From assembly GCF_964355755.1 (NCBI RefSeq), contig NC_092670.1, positions 21,017,201 to 21,081,200 on the forward strand: a DNA stretch of 64,000 bases. The letters run 5' to 3'. A program made the position numbers and the translations under genes. Below, in pieces: positions 1-13,300 of the stretch (position 1 is the first letter of the stretch; each line of letters begins with the position of its first letter). The notes below the pieces were generated by a model, which was not told the origin of the DNA, did not search any database, and saw only the letters and a program-made list of their open reading frames with translations. This DNA comes from Antedon mediterranea. Taxonomy: Eukaryota > Echinodermata > Crinoidea > Comatulida > Antedonidae.

Positions 1-3000
1 AGGTATGAATGTAGTGCGAGGAATGCGGGAAATGGCATCGTATAACTGGTATGAACGTAGTGCGAAGAATGCGGGAAATGGCATCGTATAACTGGTATGA
101 ATGTAGTGCGAGGAATGCGGGAAAGGGCACCGTATAAGGTATGAATGTAGTGCGAGGAATGCGGGAAAGGGCATCGTATAAGGTATGAATGTAGTGCGAG
201 GAATGCGGGAAATGGCATCGTATAAGGTATGAATGTAGTGCGAGGAATGCGGGAAATGGCATCGTATAACTGGTATGAATGTAGTGCGAGGAATGCGGGA
301 AAGGGCATCGTATAAGGTATGAATGTAGTGCGATGAATGCAGGAAAGGGCACCGTATAACTGGTATGAATGTAGTGCGAGGAATGCGGGAAAGGGCATCG
401 TATAACTGGTATGAATGTAGTGCGAGGAATGCGGGAAAGGGCATCGTATAAGGTATGAATGTAGTGCGATGAATGCGGGAAATGGCACCGTATAACTGGT
501 ATGAATGTAGTGCGAGGAATGCGGGAAAGGACATCGTATAAGATATGAATGTAGTGCGAGGAATGCGGGAAAGGGCACCGTATAACTGGTATGAATGTAG
601 TGCGAGGAATGCGGGAAATGGCACCGTATAACTGGTATGAATGTAGTGCGAGGAATGCGGGAAATGGCATCGTATAAGATATGAATGTAGTGCGAGGAAT
701 GCGGGAAAGGGCACCGTATAACTGGTATGAATGTAGTGCGAGGAATGCGGGAAATGGCACCGTATAACTGGTATGAATGTAGTGCGAGGAATGCGGGAAA
801 GGGCACCGTATAACTGGTATGAATGTAGTGCGAGGAATGCGGGAAAGGGCATCGTATAAGATATGAATGTAGTGCGAGGAATGCGGGAAAGGGCACCGTA
901 TAACTGGTATGAATGTAGTGCGAGGAATGCGGGAAATGGCATCGTATAAGGTATGAATGTAGTGCGAGGAATGCGGGAAAGGGCATCGTATAAGATATGA
1001 ATGTAGTGCGAGAAATGCGGGAAAGGGCACCGTATAACTGGTATGAATGTAGTGCGAGGAATGCGGGAAATGGCACCGTATAACTGGTATGAATGTAGTG
1101 CGAGGAATGCGGGAAAGGGCACCGTATAACTGGTATGAATGTAGTGCGAGGAATGCGGGAAAGGGCATCGTATAACTGGTATGAATGTAGTGCGAGGAAT
1201 GCGGGAAAGGGCATCGTATAACTGGTATGAATGTAGTGCGAGGAATGCGGGAAAGGGCATCGTATAAGGTATGAATGTAGTGCGAAGAATGCGGGAAAGG
1301 GCACCGTATAACTGGTATGAATGTAGTGCGAGGATCGGAATGCGGGAAATGGCACCGTATAACTGGTATGAATGTAGTGCGAGGAATGCGGGAAATGGCA
1401 TCGTATAAGGTATGAATGTAGTGCGAGGAATGCGGGAAAGGGCATCGTATAAGATATGAATGTAGTGCGAGGAATGCGGGAAAGGGCACCGTATAACTGG
1501 TATGAATGTAGTGCGAGGAATGCGGGAAATGGCACCGTATAACTGGTATGAATGTAGTGCGAGGAATGCGGGAAAGGGCACCGTATAACTGGTATGAATG
1601 TAGTGCGAGGAATGCGGGAAAGGGCATCGTATAACTGGTATGAATGTAGTGCGAGGAATGCGGGAAAGGGCATCGTATAACTGGTATGAATGTAGTGCGA
1701 GGAATGCGGGAAAGGGCATCGTATAAGGTATGAATGTAGTGCGAAGAATGCGGGAAAGGGCACCGTATAACTGGTATGAATGTAGTGCGAGGAATGCGGG
1801 AAATGGCACCGTATAACTGGTATGAATGTAGTGCGAGGAATGCGGGAAAGGGCATCGTATAAGGTATGAATGTAGTGCGAGGAATGCGGGAAAGGGCACC
1901 GTATAACTGGTATGAATGTAGTGCGAGGAATGCGGGAAATGGCACCGTATAACTGGTATGAATGTAGTGCGAGGAATGCGGGAAAGGGCACCGTATAACT
2001 GGTATGAATGTAGTGCGAGGAATGCGGGAAATGGCACCGTATAACTGGTATGAATGTGGTGCGAGGAATGCGGGAAATGGCACCGTATAACTGGTATGAA
2101 TGTAGTGCGAGGAATGCGGGAAAGGGCACCGTATAAGGTATGAATGTAGTGCGAGGAATGCGGGAAATGGCACCGTATAACTGGTATGAATGTAGTGCGA
2201 GGAATGCGGGAAAGGGCAACGTATAACTGGTATGAATGTAGTGCGAGGAATGCGGGAAAGGGCACCGTATAAGGTATGAATGTAGTGCGAGGAATGCGGG
2301 AAATGGCACCGTATAACTGGTATGAATGTAGTGCGAGGAATGCGGGAAAGGGCACCGTATAAGGTATGAATGTAGTGCGAGGAATGCGGGAAATGGCACC
2401 GTATAACTGGTATGAATGTAGTACGAGGAATGCGGGAAATGGCACCGTATAACTGGTATGAATGTAGTGCGAGGAATGCGGGAAAGGGCAACGTATAACT
2501 GGTATGAATGTAGTGCGAGGAATGCGGGAAATGGCACCGTATAACTGGTATGAATGTAGTGCGAGGAATGCGGGAAAGGACATCGTATAAGGTATGAATG
2601 TAGTGCGAGGAATGCGGGAAATGGCACCGTATAACTGGTATGAATGTAGTGCGAGGAATGCGGGAAATGGCACCGTATAACTGGTATGAATGTAGTGCGA
2701 GGAATGCGGGAAAGGGCACCGTATAACTGGTATGAATGTAGTGCGAGGAATGCGGGAAATGGCACCGTATAACTGGTATGAATGTAGTGCGAGGAATGCG
2801 GGAAAGGGCACCGTATAAGGTATGAATGTAGTGCGAGGAATGCGGGAAATGGCATCGTATAACTGGTATGAACGTAGTGCGAAGAATGCGGGAAATGGCA
2901 TCGTATAACTGGTATGAATGTAGTGCGAGGAATGCGGGAAAGGGCACCGTATAAGGTATGAATGTAGTGCGAGGAATGCGGGAAAGGGCATCGTATAAGG

Positions 3001-6000
3001 TATGAATGTAGTGCGAGGAATGCGGGAAATGGCATCGTATAAGGTATGAATGTAGTGCGAGGAATGCGGGAAATGGCATCGTATAACTGGTATGAATGTA
3101 GTGCGAGGAATGCGGGAAAGGGCACCGTATAACTGGTATGAATGTAGTGCGAGGAATGCGGGAAAGGGCACCGTATAACTGGTATGAATGTAGTGCGAGG
3201 AATGCGGGAAAGGGCATCGTATAAGGTATGAATGTAGTGCGAGGAATGCGGGAAAGGGCACCGTATAACTGGTATGAATGTAGTGCGAGGAATGCGGGAA
3301 AGGGCATCGTATAACTGGTATAAATGTAGTGCGAGGAATGCGGGAAAGGGCATCGTATAACTGGTATGAATGTAGTGCGAGGAATGCGGGAAAGGGCACC
3401 GTATAAGGTATGAATGTAGTGCGAGGAATGCGGGAAAGGGCATCGTATAAGGTATGAATGTAGTGCGAGGAATGCGGGAAATGGCACCGTATAACTGGTA
3501 TGAATGTAGTGCGAGGAATGCGGGAAAGGGCATCGTATAACTGGTATGAATGTAGTGCGAGGAATGCGGGAAAGGGCACCGTATAAGGTATGAATGTAGT
3601 GCGAGGAATGCGGGAAAGGGCATCGTATAAGGTATGAATGTAGTGCGAGGAATGCGGGAAAGGGCACCGTATAACTGGTATGAATGTAGTGCGAGGAATG
3701 CGGGAAAGGACATCGTATAAGGTATGAATGTAGTGCGAGGAATGCGGGAAATGGCACCGTATAACTGGTATGAATGTAGTGCGAGGAATGCGGGAAAGGG
3801 CATCGTATAACTGGTATGAATGTAGTGCGATGAATGCAGGAAAGGGCACCGTATAACTGGTATGAATGTAGTGCGAGGAATGCGGGAAAGGGCACCGTAT
3901 AAGGTATGAATGTAGTGCGAGGAATGCGGGAAAGGGCATCGTATAACTGGTATGAATGTAGTGCGAGGAATGCGGGAAATGGCACCGTATAACTGGTATG
4001 AATGTAGTGCGAGGAATGCGGGAAAGGGCACCGTATAAGGTATGAATGTAGTGCGAGGAATGCGGGAAATGGCACCGTATAACTGGTATGAATGTAGTGC
4101 GAGGAATGCGGGAAAGGGCATCGTATAACTGGTATGAATGTAGTGCGAGGAATGCGGGAAATGGCACCGTATAACTGGTATGAATGTAGTGCGAGGAATG
4201 CGGGAAATGGCACCGTATAACTGGTATGAATGTAGTGCGAGGAATGCGGGAAAGGACATCGTATAAGGTATGAATGTAGTGCGAGGAATGCGGGAAATGG
4301 CACCGTATAACTGGTATGAATGTAGTGCGAGGAATGCGGGAAGTGCATCGTATAAGGTATGAATGTAGTGCGAGGAATGCGGGAAAGGGCATCGTATAAC
4401 TGGTATGAATGTAGTGCGAGGAATGCGGGAAATGGCACCGTATAACTGGTATGAATGTAGTGCGAGGAATGCGGGAAAGGGCACCGTATAAGGTATGAAT
4501 GTAGTGCGAGGAATGCGGGAAATGGCACCGTATAACTGGTATGAATGTAGTGCGAGGAATGCGGGAAAGGGCATCGTATAACTGGTATGAATGTAGTGCG
4601 AGGAATGCGGGAAATGGCACCGTATAACTGGTATGAATGTAGTGCGAGGAATGCGGGAAAGGACATCGTATAAGGTATGAATGTAGTGCGAGGAATGCGG
4701 GAAATGGCACCGTATAACTGGTATGAATGTAGTGCGAGGAATGCGGGAAAGGGCACCGTATAACTGGTATGAATGTAGTGCGAGGAATGCGGGAAAGGGC
4801 ATCGTATAAGGTATGAATGTAGTGCGAGGAATGCGGGAAAGGGCACCGTATAACTGGTATGAATGTAGTGCGAGGAATGCGGGAAAGGGCACCGTATAAC
4901 TGGTATGAATGTAGTGCGAGGAATGCGGGAAAGGGCATCGTATAAGGTATGAATGTAGTGCGAGGAATGCGGGAAAGGGCACCGTATAACTGGTATGAAT
5001 GTAGTGCGAGGAATGCGGGAAAGGGCATCGTATAAGGTATGAATGTAGTGCGAGGAATGCGGGAAAGGGCACCGTATAAGGTATGAATGTAGTGCGAGGA
5101 ATGCGGGAAATGGCATCGTATAACTGGTATGAATGTAGTGCGAGGAATGCGGGAAAGGGCATCGTATAACTGGTATAAATGTAGTGCGAGGAATGCGGGA
5201 AAGGGCATCGTATAACTGGTATGAATGTAGTGCGAGGAATGCGGGAAAGGGCACCGTATAAGGTATGAATGTAGTGCGAGGAATGCGGGAAAGGGCATCG
5301 TATAAGGTATGAATGTACGTGCGATGAATGCGGGAAAGGGCACCGTATAACTGGTATGAATGTAGTGCGATGAATGCGGGAAATGGCACCGTATAACTGG
5401 TATGAATGTAGTGCGAGGAATGCGGGAAATGGCACCGTATAACTGGTATGAATGTAGAGCGAGGAATGCGGGAAAGGGCATCGTATAACTGGTATGAATG
5501 TAGTGCGAGGAATGCGGGAAATGGCACCGTATAACTGGTATGAATGTAGTGCGAGGAATGCGGGAAAGGACATCGTATAAGGTATGAATGTAGTGCGAGG
5601 AATGCGGGAAATGGCACCGTATAACTGGTATGAATGTAGTGCGAGGAATGCGGGAAAGGGCATCGTATAACTGGTATGAATGTAGTGCGATGAATGCGGG
5701 AAAGGGCACCGTATAAGGTATGAATGTAGTGCGAGGAATGCGGGAAAGGGCACCGTATAAGGTATGAATGTAGTGCGAGGAATGCGGGAAAGGGCATCGT
5801 ATAACTGGTATGAATGTAGTGCGAGGAATGCGGGAAAGGGCACCGTATAAGGTATGAATGTAGTGCGAGGAATGCGGGAAAGGGCATCGTATAACTGGTA
5901 TGAATGTAGTGCGAGGAATTCGGGAAAGGGCATCGTATAAGGTACGAATGTAGTGCAATGAATGCGGGAAAGGGCATCGTATAACTGGTATGAATGTAGT

Positions 6001-6300
6001 GCGAGGAATGCGGGAAAGGGCATCGTATAAGGTACGAATATAGTGCGAGGAATGCGAGAAAGGGCACCGTATAACTGGTATGAATGTAGTGCGAGGAATG
6101 CGGGAAAGGGCACCGTATAACTGGTATGAATGTAGTGCGAGGAATGCGGGAAAGGGCATCGTATAACTGGTATGAATGTAGTGCGAGGAATGCGGGAAAT
6201 GGCGTCGTATAACTGGTATAAATGTAGTGCGAGGAATGCGGGAAATGGCACCGTATAACTGGTATGAATGTAGTGCGAGGAATGCGGGAAAGGGCACCGT
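1..6300. repeat. Tandem satellite, 44/46-bp units
   Basis: About 139 head-to-tail units each begin GGTATGAATGTAGTGCGAGG and end near CGTATAA or CGTATAACT, which gives two length classes of 44 and 46 bp. Units also differ at fixed positions (AAATGGC or AAAGGGC, then ACCG or ATCG). The array is cut by the left window edge and ends abruptly near 6300 where unique sequence starts. Every frame is broken regularly, so it does not look coding. Confidence 0.97.
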
Positions 6301-8093
6301 CAGTACTAAGGACGGCCAAGGTAGACAACAACAAATCAATGGTGATTTGGTAACACTGTACATTGTTGCTTTAATTCTGATTTTGGAGAAAAATTGTCCG
6401 ACGGACAGTTAGTGGCCAAATGTGAAAGAAATGAGTCATGACAACGTAATATTTTATCTTAAAATTAACACAAAAGTAAGAGTGATAGAAAAACAGGAAA
6501 TAATGAAAAATGCTGAAATGACAATATTATACTTATTATATAACAATCAAACGAAGATGGTAGTAAATTACAAAGAGAGAAAATTACCTCATGACGCCAG
6601 TAAGCTGGAAACAAAACTTGTATATTCGTACTTTATTAAAGAAAAATGTAGGCATATTCCTCCGCACATGTAATGGGCAAATGGAATATGGCCTTTAACA
6701 CTCAAAATATAGGCCTAGGCCTAAATTGGAGTGACGTTTGGATAAAAAAGTGAAAAATGAAAAAAAAAAACTAATATGCACAACTAAATTACAAGTTGTT
6801 GAACAAAATTGTTCTTACTAATCAACAGTTGAATGTGAAAATGAATAATAAATGTGACTTATGTGGGGTAATTGAAGACGAAAAACACGTGTTTTTTTAA
6901 TGCATACGAAATAACACTTGGAAAAATATAGATAACATTTTTAAAAATATTGACAATGGCAGAAGCTCTTTTAAAGAACTTCTTTTAGGGTCTGATTGTG
7001 CATACAAAAATGACTTGTATTCAATTGCTATCTTCTCAATATAAAACACAAGATTTTAACTGAATTACTGTAAAAACTCTTGGATTCTATTTAAGTCTAT
7101 TGTTAAGGATCTGAATAAACTAACGCTCATATAATGTTAAAGGAGTTATTAATTACGGTAATGTTTATGAATATTAACTGCATCTTGTATGATGTATTTT
7201 TTTTAAACGTTTGTTTTATATCTTTGTATATAATGTCTATGAGATGTATATAAATGGGTATAAATTAACAGTATATGAAACAATACGATATATATATATA
7301 TGGAAACAATGTGAAAAACTTGAATTTACAAAAATTACTGATACATTTTGGGGGGGGGGGGGTGAGCAGAATAATACAAAGAAAAATGTAAGATATTAAC
7401 GGAAAACAATATAATTAAAGAAAGAACATATGAAGACAGATATTACTGATTTATTTGTAATGTATTTAATTATGATATGAAAGAATAAAGGTGGTGGTTC
7501 ACGCCATAAAAGAGAGAAAAAAATAGAGGAGAAAAAAAAGAGAAAAAGTGCCAAATGTTATACAAACAAAATATTATCGTCTGATATTGAGTGTGACGTT
7601 AAACCATTGTTTGGTATTAATACAAAAACCGTTAGATAATTGGACAATACTAATTAGGAACAGGTGATAAACGCACCAATCACAACGCAGCCTTAGGCAA
7701 ACTATACATAATTACGATTGTTAAAATTCTAATAATTACCATGGGTATTCGGAAAGTCAGTCATCAGAGGCCTTCTATCATAGGCTTCAGGTAACATCAT
7801 TTGGAGCACAAATAGAGCTGATTTAACGTTGCATCAACAGAGTTGATCGTGTTTGTGCGTGTAATTTAATTGCGAAAAGAGAACATTTCACACTGTAAGC
7901 GCTCAGTGATTTGTGTTTACACTGGTTTTGATGCACGCAACATGTGTAATATAGGCCTAAAATAGCATAGAATATAACATTTCTAACAGGGATTGAAACA
8001 TACTGGGGTAGAGAAACCAATATATTTTTTTTTTAAATCTGTTTGTACAACATTGAGGTAAACTCTACAACTCCAAACCAATTATTTTATGGA
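6301..8093. other. Spacer between satellite and GPCR gene
   Basis: AT-rich sequence with short accidental ORFs and a G homopolymer near 7350. The only structured item I see is a retrotransposon relic at about 6800-7110, listed separately. Putative 5' UTR and promoter of the GPCR lie at the right end, but no clear core promoter motif is visible. Confidence 0.6.
6800..7110 (+). pseudogene. Degenerate 3' end of a LINE-type reverse transcriptase ORF
   Basis: Translation from about 6846 gives NNKCDLCGVIEDEKHVFF, then a stop, then a continuing Asn/Lys-rich segment. The CxxC...H pattern followed by this kind of tail is the zinc-knuckle-like ending seen after reverse transcriptase in many non-LTR retrotransposons. 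The reading frame is broken at 6897-6899 and no RT core is present. I judge it a 5'-truncated, inactive copy; the family is not identified. Confidence 0.5.
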
Positions 8094-9335
8094 ATGGAGG
8101 AATCAAGTAACACGTCATCAACACCAGACGATATGAAAACACTGCTGATTCAAATCTGTACTTCAATGTTTATCATTCTTCTTGTTATTGCCACTTTCAT
8201 TGGTAATTTATTAACGGTTATCGTATTGGTGAGGAATAGGTCATTACGTATCAACCCGTACAGCAACCTTCATATCTTAAGTCTTGCGATTGCCGATATC
8301 GGAGTTAGTCTTATAGCATTGCCTTCAACGCTTTCTGTCTATTTAACCGGCTACTGGCCTTTTGGTAAAGCTCTATGTATGGTTAAATCAATCATTGTAA
8401 GTACGCTTTTTCTAGTGACTATATTCACGTTGGTGTTTATAAGCTTCGATCGTTACCTTCTTCTGAGCAAAAAATACCCGACTTATCTAAAATGGCAGAG
8501 TAACAAAGTAATTCAAATGCAGGTAGTACTTGTTTGGTGTATACCGTCTCTGTTGTGGACTTTAAACGTGTTCTTGTATTCATACGAAGCGAATCTAGAT
8601 CCGACTAGCGATATTTTTTGTACATTTCACTTATATCCTTCTCAAACACTGAAAATTCTCAACCTAGTAATTTTATTATGCTTGCCACTACTACTTCTAC
8701 TATTCTTCAGTGGCCAAACGCTTGTTTTGATCGTTCGTCGCAAACGTCGTCAAAGACGATGTACGGTCTTACCACAAACTCAAACCCCTCAAATTATTCG
8801 GACGATATTTGAAGAATGTGAATCACCGACTACTGCAACAGAAAAAACGCGGGAAGAGAAAGCAAATGGTAAAACACTTGCAATAAAGCAATCGAATAAT
8901 GGAAGCATGCCCAAAGAAAATGGTGAAAAACATAAAAATGACGACATTCAAGATGGTATTAAAAAGACTAGCCAAGTTGTTCCTCCGGCCAAGAGGTTTT
9001 TGCCACCAAAGCGGAAACTGACCAGACAGCGAACTATCTCACTTCTCGTTGCTTCTACGCGAGAGTATCTCCGTCCCGCTATTTTACTTGGAGCGCTTGT
9101 ATTTGCGTTTATCATTTGTTTCTTACCGCTAAGCATTTTGGGGACGATTAGAGATTTTGATTCGGATACAAGCTGGATGGGTATCCACTTGGTTGCGTAT
9201 CTTGACGCACTCCTCAACCCATTGTTATATGCTGCTACAAATACCAAAATCAGGGCCGAAATGTGTAAGATTGTTCGAAGAACATGGTCAACTTGTACAC
9301 GTAAAGAACAGCGTTCGACTCTACTTTCTGTGTAG
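8094..9335 (+). CDS. Class A (rhodopsin-type) G protein-coupled receptor, single exon
   Basis: A 413-aa seven-helix receptor. Seen: an N-terminal NTS sequon; TM1 with GN (37-38); TM2 with SLAIAD (63-68); Cys95 and Cys176 placed for the TM3-ECL2 disulfide; DRY at 119-121; a basic third intracellular loop of about 110 residues (215-325); TM6 with CFLP (342-345) instead of CWxP; and NPLLY at 375-379. The residue seven after Cys95 is Val, so the aspartate typical of aminergic receptors is missing. This suggests a peptide or orphan receptor. The open frame extends upstream to a TTG at 8043, but the first ATG is 8094, with G at -3 and G at +4, so I start there. An AATAAATAAATA run near 9610 may be its poly(A) signal. 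It converges with PGAP1. Ligand unknown. Confidence 0.93.
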   Translation: MEESSNTSSTPDDMKTLLIQICTSMFIILLVIATFIGNLLTVIVLVRNRSLRINPYSNLHILSLAIADIGVSLIALPSTLSVYLTGYWPFGKALCMVKSIIVSTLFLVTIFTLVFISFDRYLLLSKKYPTYLKWQSNKVIQMQVVLVWCIPSLLWTLNVFLYSYEANLDPTSDIFCTFHLYPSQTLKILNLVILLCLPLLLLLFFSGQTLVLIVRRKRRQRRCTVLPQTQTPQIIRTIFEECESPTTATEKTREEKANGKTLAIKQSNNGSMPKENGEKHKNDDIQDGIKKTSQVVPPAKRFLPPKRKLTRQRTISLLVASTREYLRPAILLGALVFAFIICFLPLSILGTIRDFDSDTSWMGIHLVAYLDALLNPLLYAATNTKIRAEMCKIVRRTWSTCTRKEQRSTLLSV

Positions 9336-10371
9336 TTTTAGATAAACAGTGAACAACACATTATATATTTTGTTGTTTCGTAGTACTGTAATAATTTTGT
9401 TCCTGATACATTACTTTTACAAATAATGTATAGGCCTACGTCGGTTAATTTGTATCAACATTGTTTTTATAAGTGTGATTTTTAATCTAAAAAACATCAA
9501 ATATGACTGTGTAACAGGGGTAACAGTGTCTCGCTTAGGTCGGATCCTGTAAGAGAGGGTTAGAAAGAAAGATTATGTAGTTGTGTGTAGAAAAAAGCAA
9601 CGAACAAACAAATAAATAAATACAGGCTTAAATCATTCCCCATTTAATATAATTGGTAAATAGTGATTACATTATCAAGTTATTAATATTTATTTTTTAA
9701 AATACTGACAAATTAGCCATTAATTAAAATGCATAACCAAAGTGAAATTAATTTCTTCTGAAATTCTTCCCTGATTAACACATTACGTCAGAAAGACATT
9801 TAATGAACCTAAACGAATTTGTTCTTAAATTGTCCAATTTGGTCCAAAAAGATTGCACACATACAGCATAGACGCGTTACCTTTGAGCGCAACTACATAA
9901 ATATTATTATAATCTTCAATAATTTGTACAAAATGTTCAATCATCTAAATTATTCAATCAACTTAATTTAGGATACGGTCTGTTTATATTCGTATGATAC
10001 AAGGACAGCATTAGATATATATAGAGGTAGGGGCGTTAGTTCCTCATACCACATTTAGTATGCATCATCGACGACGTATATGTGTATGTGTATAGACGTT
10101 AAGCTCTGTCTACACTATCAAATTAGTTCGACAAAAAAAGTGTGATGTGCCCAAATATATATGGTTAGTGATATGACATCATCGTGTTAATATATGGATA
10201 AATCAAATTTTTTGAAACATAAAGTTTGATAGTGTAGATAGAGCATTAGTCTCCAATGTTCTACGTCACGCATACTCCATGATGCCCTATTTACAATGAC
10301 TGAAACTTACAGCAAACAATATAAACATGCCTCTTGCATCAAATCGCCTTATTATACCGTAACTTAACACA
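9336..10371. other. Intergenic between convergent GPCR and PGAP1 genes
   Basis: Probable 3' UTRs of both genes. It holds one full MITE-1 copy (10102-10244) and otherwise AT-rich sequence. TTTATT near 9690 could be the minus-strand PGAP1 poly(A) signal, but this is weak. Confidence 0.5.
10102..10244. mobile_element. MITE-1 copy (AGCTCTGTCTACACTATCAA ends)
   Basis: About 143 bp with imperfect terminal inverted repeats: left AGCTCTGTCTACACTATCAA, right AAGTTTGATAGTGTAGATAG. The interior carries the family's GTGATGTGCCCA and ATGACATCATC boxes. Non-autonomous, no ORF. Confidence 0.9.
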
Positions 10372-13300
10372 CTACATCTGCATCACGGCTGCTATAACAA
10401 AAGTTACAGACACAAAATAGGATAAACGGTACACAGACTCGATCGTGTACAACACCATAGCTATGGTGAAGATATATGTGAGACGAGAAGTAAACTTTGC
10501 GAGATTCCTGTTAACAAAATTAGAAAAGAAAAAAGAGTAGATCTTTAGAAAAAGTATAGTAAAACACGTACGCCCTAACATTTTGAGTCTGTAGTGAAGT
10601 GTAAATAGTCAACCATGTATTTGTCTATAGTGTTTTCATTGATTATAAGTCAATTGTATCTTTTTATTTATTTACTTTATTCCGTAGTTTGAGTGTAAAT
10701 AGTCATCCGTTTATTTGTCTTATTGGTTTTTTTTATATATAAGCACATTGTATTATTGATTCCTTTAAAAATTAAAGTTCGAATGACTAAATTCAGTTTA
10801 GGGTTAAAGGAGTGTTTAAATTGATGTTTGTTTCCCGAGAAATTATAATCGTAAAACTATTTCAATAAACGTAAACAGATTACTGAAATATAGAAACCAG
10901 TATATGAGTGTATTTGCATTTACTCTAACATATTTCTATTCATTTATAACAACTAACTAACATACTGTGAACAGCAAAATAGACTGACGGAAATGGGTTG
11001 ATCAATATGCAGATGGCAGATACACATGTAATAGCATGGTGGTTGTTGTCGTGTAAGATGCACATTACTGAACAGAGTGGTGATGCTGTACGTACGGGGC
11101 GGCGCACATAATTGGAGCTATAAGTACATAGGGCGCATATGATAAATAAATGGTGGTGATATGTACGTACGTACAGGGCGCATACAATAAATCATTGTGG
11201 CGATATGTACGTACGGGGCACATACAATAAATTGTGGCGATATGTACGTACGGGGCACATACAATAAATTGTAGCGATATGTACGTACGGGGCACATATT
11301 ATGATACATAATTGTGGCGATATGTACGTACGGGGCACATATTATGATACATTATTGTGGTGATATGTTCGTACGGAGCGCATATGATAAATAATTGTAG
11401 TGATATATGTACGTACGGGGGAAATACAATAAATGATACCGTAATGTACGGCAATGTAAAACATATCGATAAAGTACGGGGCTAATGTAAAAAATAATAG
11501 GTGATATGGTGATGATACTGTGCGTCCGACATGACGCATAAACACAAACAACTTGAATAAGAAGATCTGTTTAGCTCAAAACATGTTGAGATTGAAGTGC
11601 ACACAAAGATGGTGGCGAATTAGGTCATAAGAATGTGGCAATGGACGACAATAGTTATGAACGTTGGCCCTATGGTCAAAATGGAATCAACCTACAGCAA
11701 ACACAATGCTTCCCCCTCCCCCTCCCCTCCCCTATCATAAATATGTGATAGTATATAGACGGAATCTTCCACAGGAGTTATTCAGTTAACCAACCAGAAT
11801 AACCAACTCTATATTATAACAACCCTCTTTATAATTCGTAAAATAAGTGTATACGTACATATTAGATGGCAGTGATTTACTTGGATCAAGAAGAATAGCC
11901 AAAGATGAGCATACAGCAAGTGACGAATACCTTGCTGGGTCACTTGGTAACGAATAAGAATACCTAAAAACAAAATGAATCAATCTTATTTTAAAATAGG
12001 AAACTTAAACGCAAAGTAATAGGCAAATATGAGCATACAGCAAGTGACGTATACCTTACTGGGTCACTTGCTAACGAATAAGGATACCTAATAAAACAAA
12101 ATTAGTAAACGCAATGTAAAAACACCGAAACGCGTCAACGCTTGGACAAAACAAAAATGTTACGGGTCAGCTAGTCTGGGTTCCGGGTGACCTAGTCTGG
12201 GTTCCAGACGGAGTTTTGACTTAATATTAGTTAAAAGATAAATATTTTTGCACACATGGCGTTTCATACGTGTACTACATGAGCTTGTGACAAACATCGA
12301 AATAACTAAAGACTTGGCGAAAGTCTATGGGCCTGCTTAAACATTTCTCTTGAAAATCGTAAAGTTGTTTTTGATATGCGCCTTGAGCACTCTGGAGTGG
12401 TATGTGCGCTATAAAAATCTTATTATTATTATTATTATTATATGGTACTTTTATACAACTCTTTCAATTCTGTTTATGATTGTCCTCTTGTTTCTTTGTT
12501 TAAGTTGAATATATATACGAACTCGTACACATTTAATAGTGTGCTTGTTACTTGTTTGGATATTGATTTATTTTTTGATAGTTTAAATGTATTTAAGTGT
12601 AAAATTGTTAAATCTCTATAATGTTCCGATCTTTGTTTATGTTATTGTTGCATTTTTTTATGTATTTACATTATAGTTTATTATGTTTAGATTCAACATG
12701 TTAGTGGCGGTTTCATCGCTGAATAAAATAAAAATGAAATAAAATAAACGGCGTTTTAAAACGAAATTTACGAAATGCAATCGCAATTAGGTTACAAACG
12801 GTATTGCGTATTCGTCACTAGTAGTTTCACAAATTTAGTGTTAACATTATTCGACTGTTTAATACCCCATTAGAACACGCGTAACTTTATTTTATACTTT
12901 ATGTGGAAAAAAATGTGATGTGCCCATATATGGACATGATGATGTCATATCACTACCATATTTGGACATATCACTACCATACTTGGGCACATCACGTTTT
13001 TTTTTGTCAAACTAGTTTCATAGTGTAGACAGAGCTTTAGAAAGCCTAATATATTACGTTGTTTCTAATATATTGGGCACATTGAGGCTTAGTTACGATA
13101 TTTACCCTGAAGTTGGTTACATGGCTCAACATCACCAACTTACACGGGTAAATAACTATGCCTGAAGTCGGCCCATAGATATAATTTCTGTAATATATAT
13201 ATTGGGCATTGTCAAGATTTATAACGGCCATTTTGAAATACCAACGTCACTACTAATAACAATATAACGTCAATGATTTCTATGTTAGCTATTTTAACAG

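Noticed and set aside
1-6300. CRISPR-like repeat array
   Set aside because: Units are contiguous without unique spacers, and the window is eukaryotic; it is a satellite.
6422-6673. 83-codon Lys-rich ORF
   Set aside because: Starts with a non-ATG codon or an internal Met in AT-rich spacer; no similarity or splice context.
8043-8093. Upstream extension of the GPCR from TTG at 8043
   Set aside because: Non-ATG start in an animal gene; the first ATG at 8094 has a good context and gives a normal receptor N-terminus.
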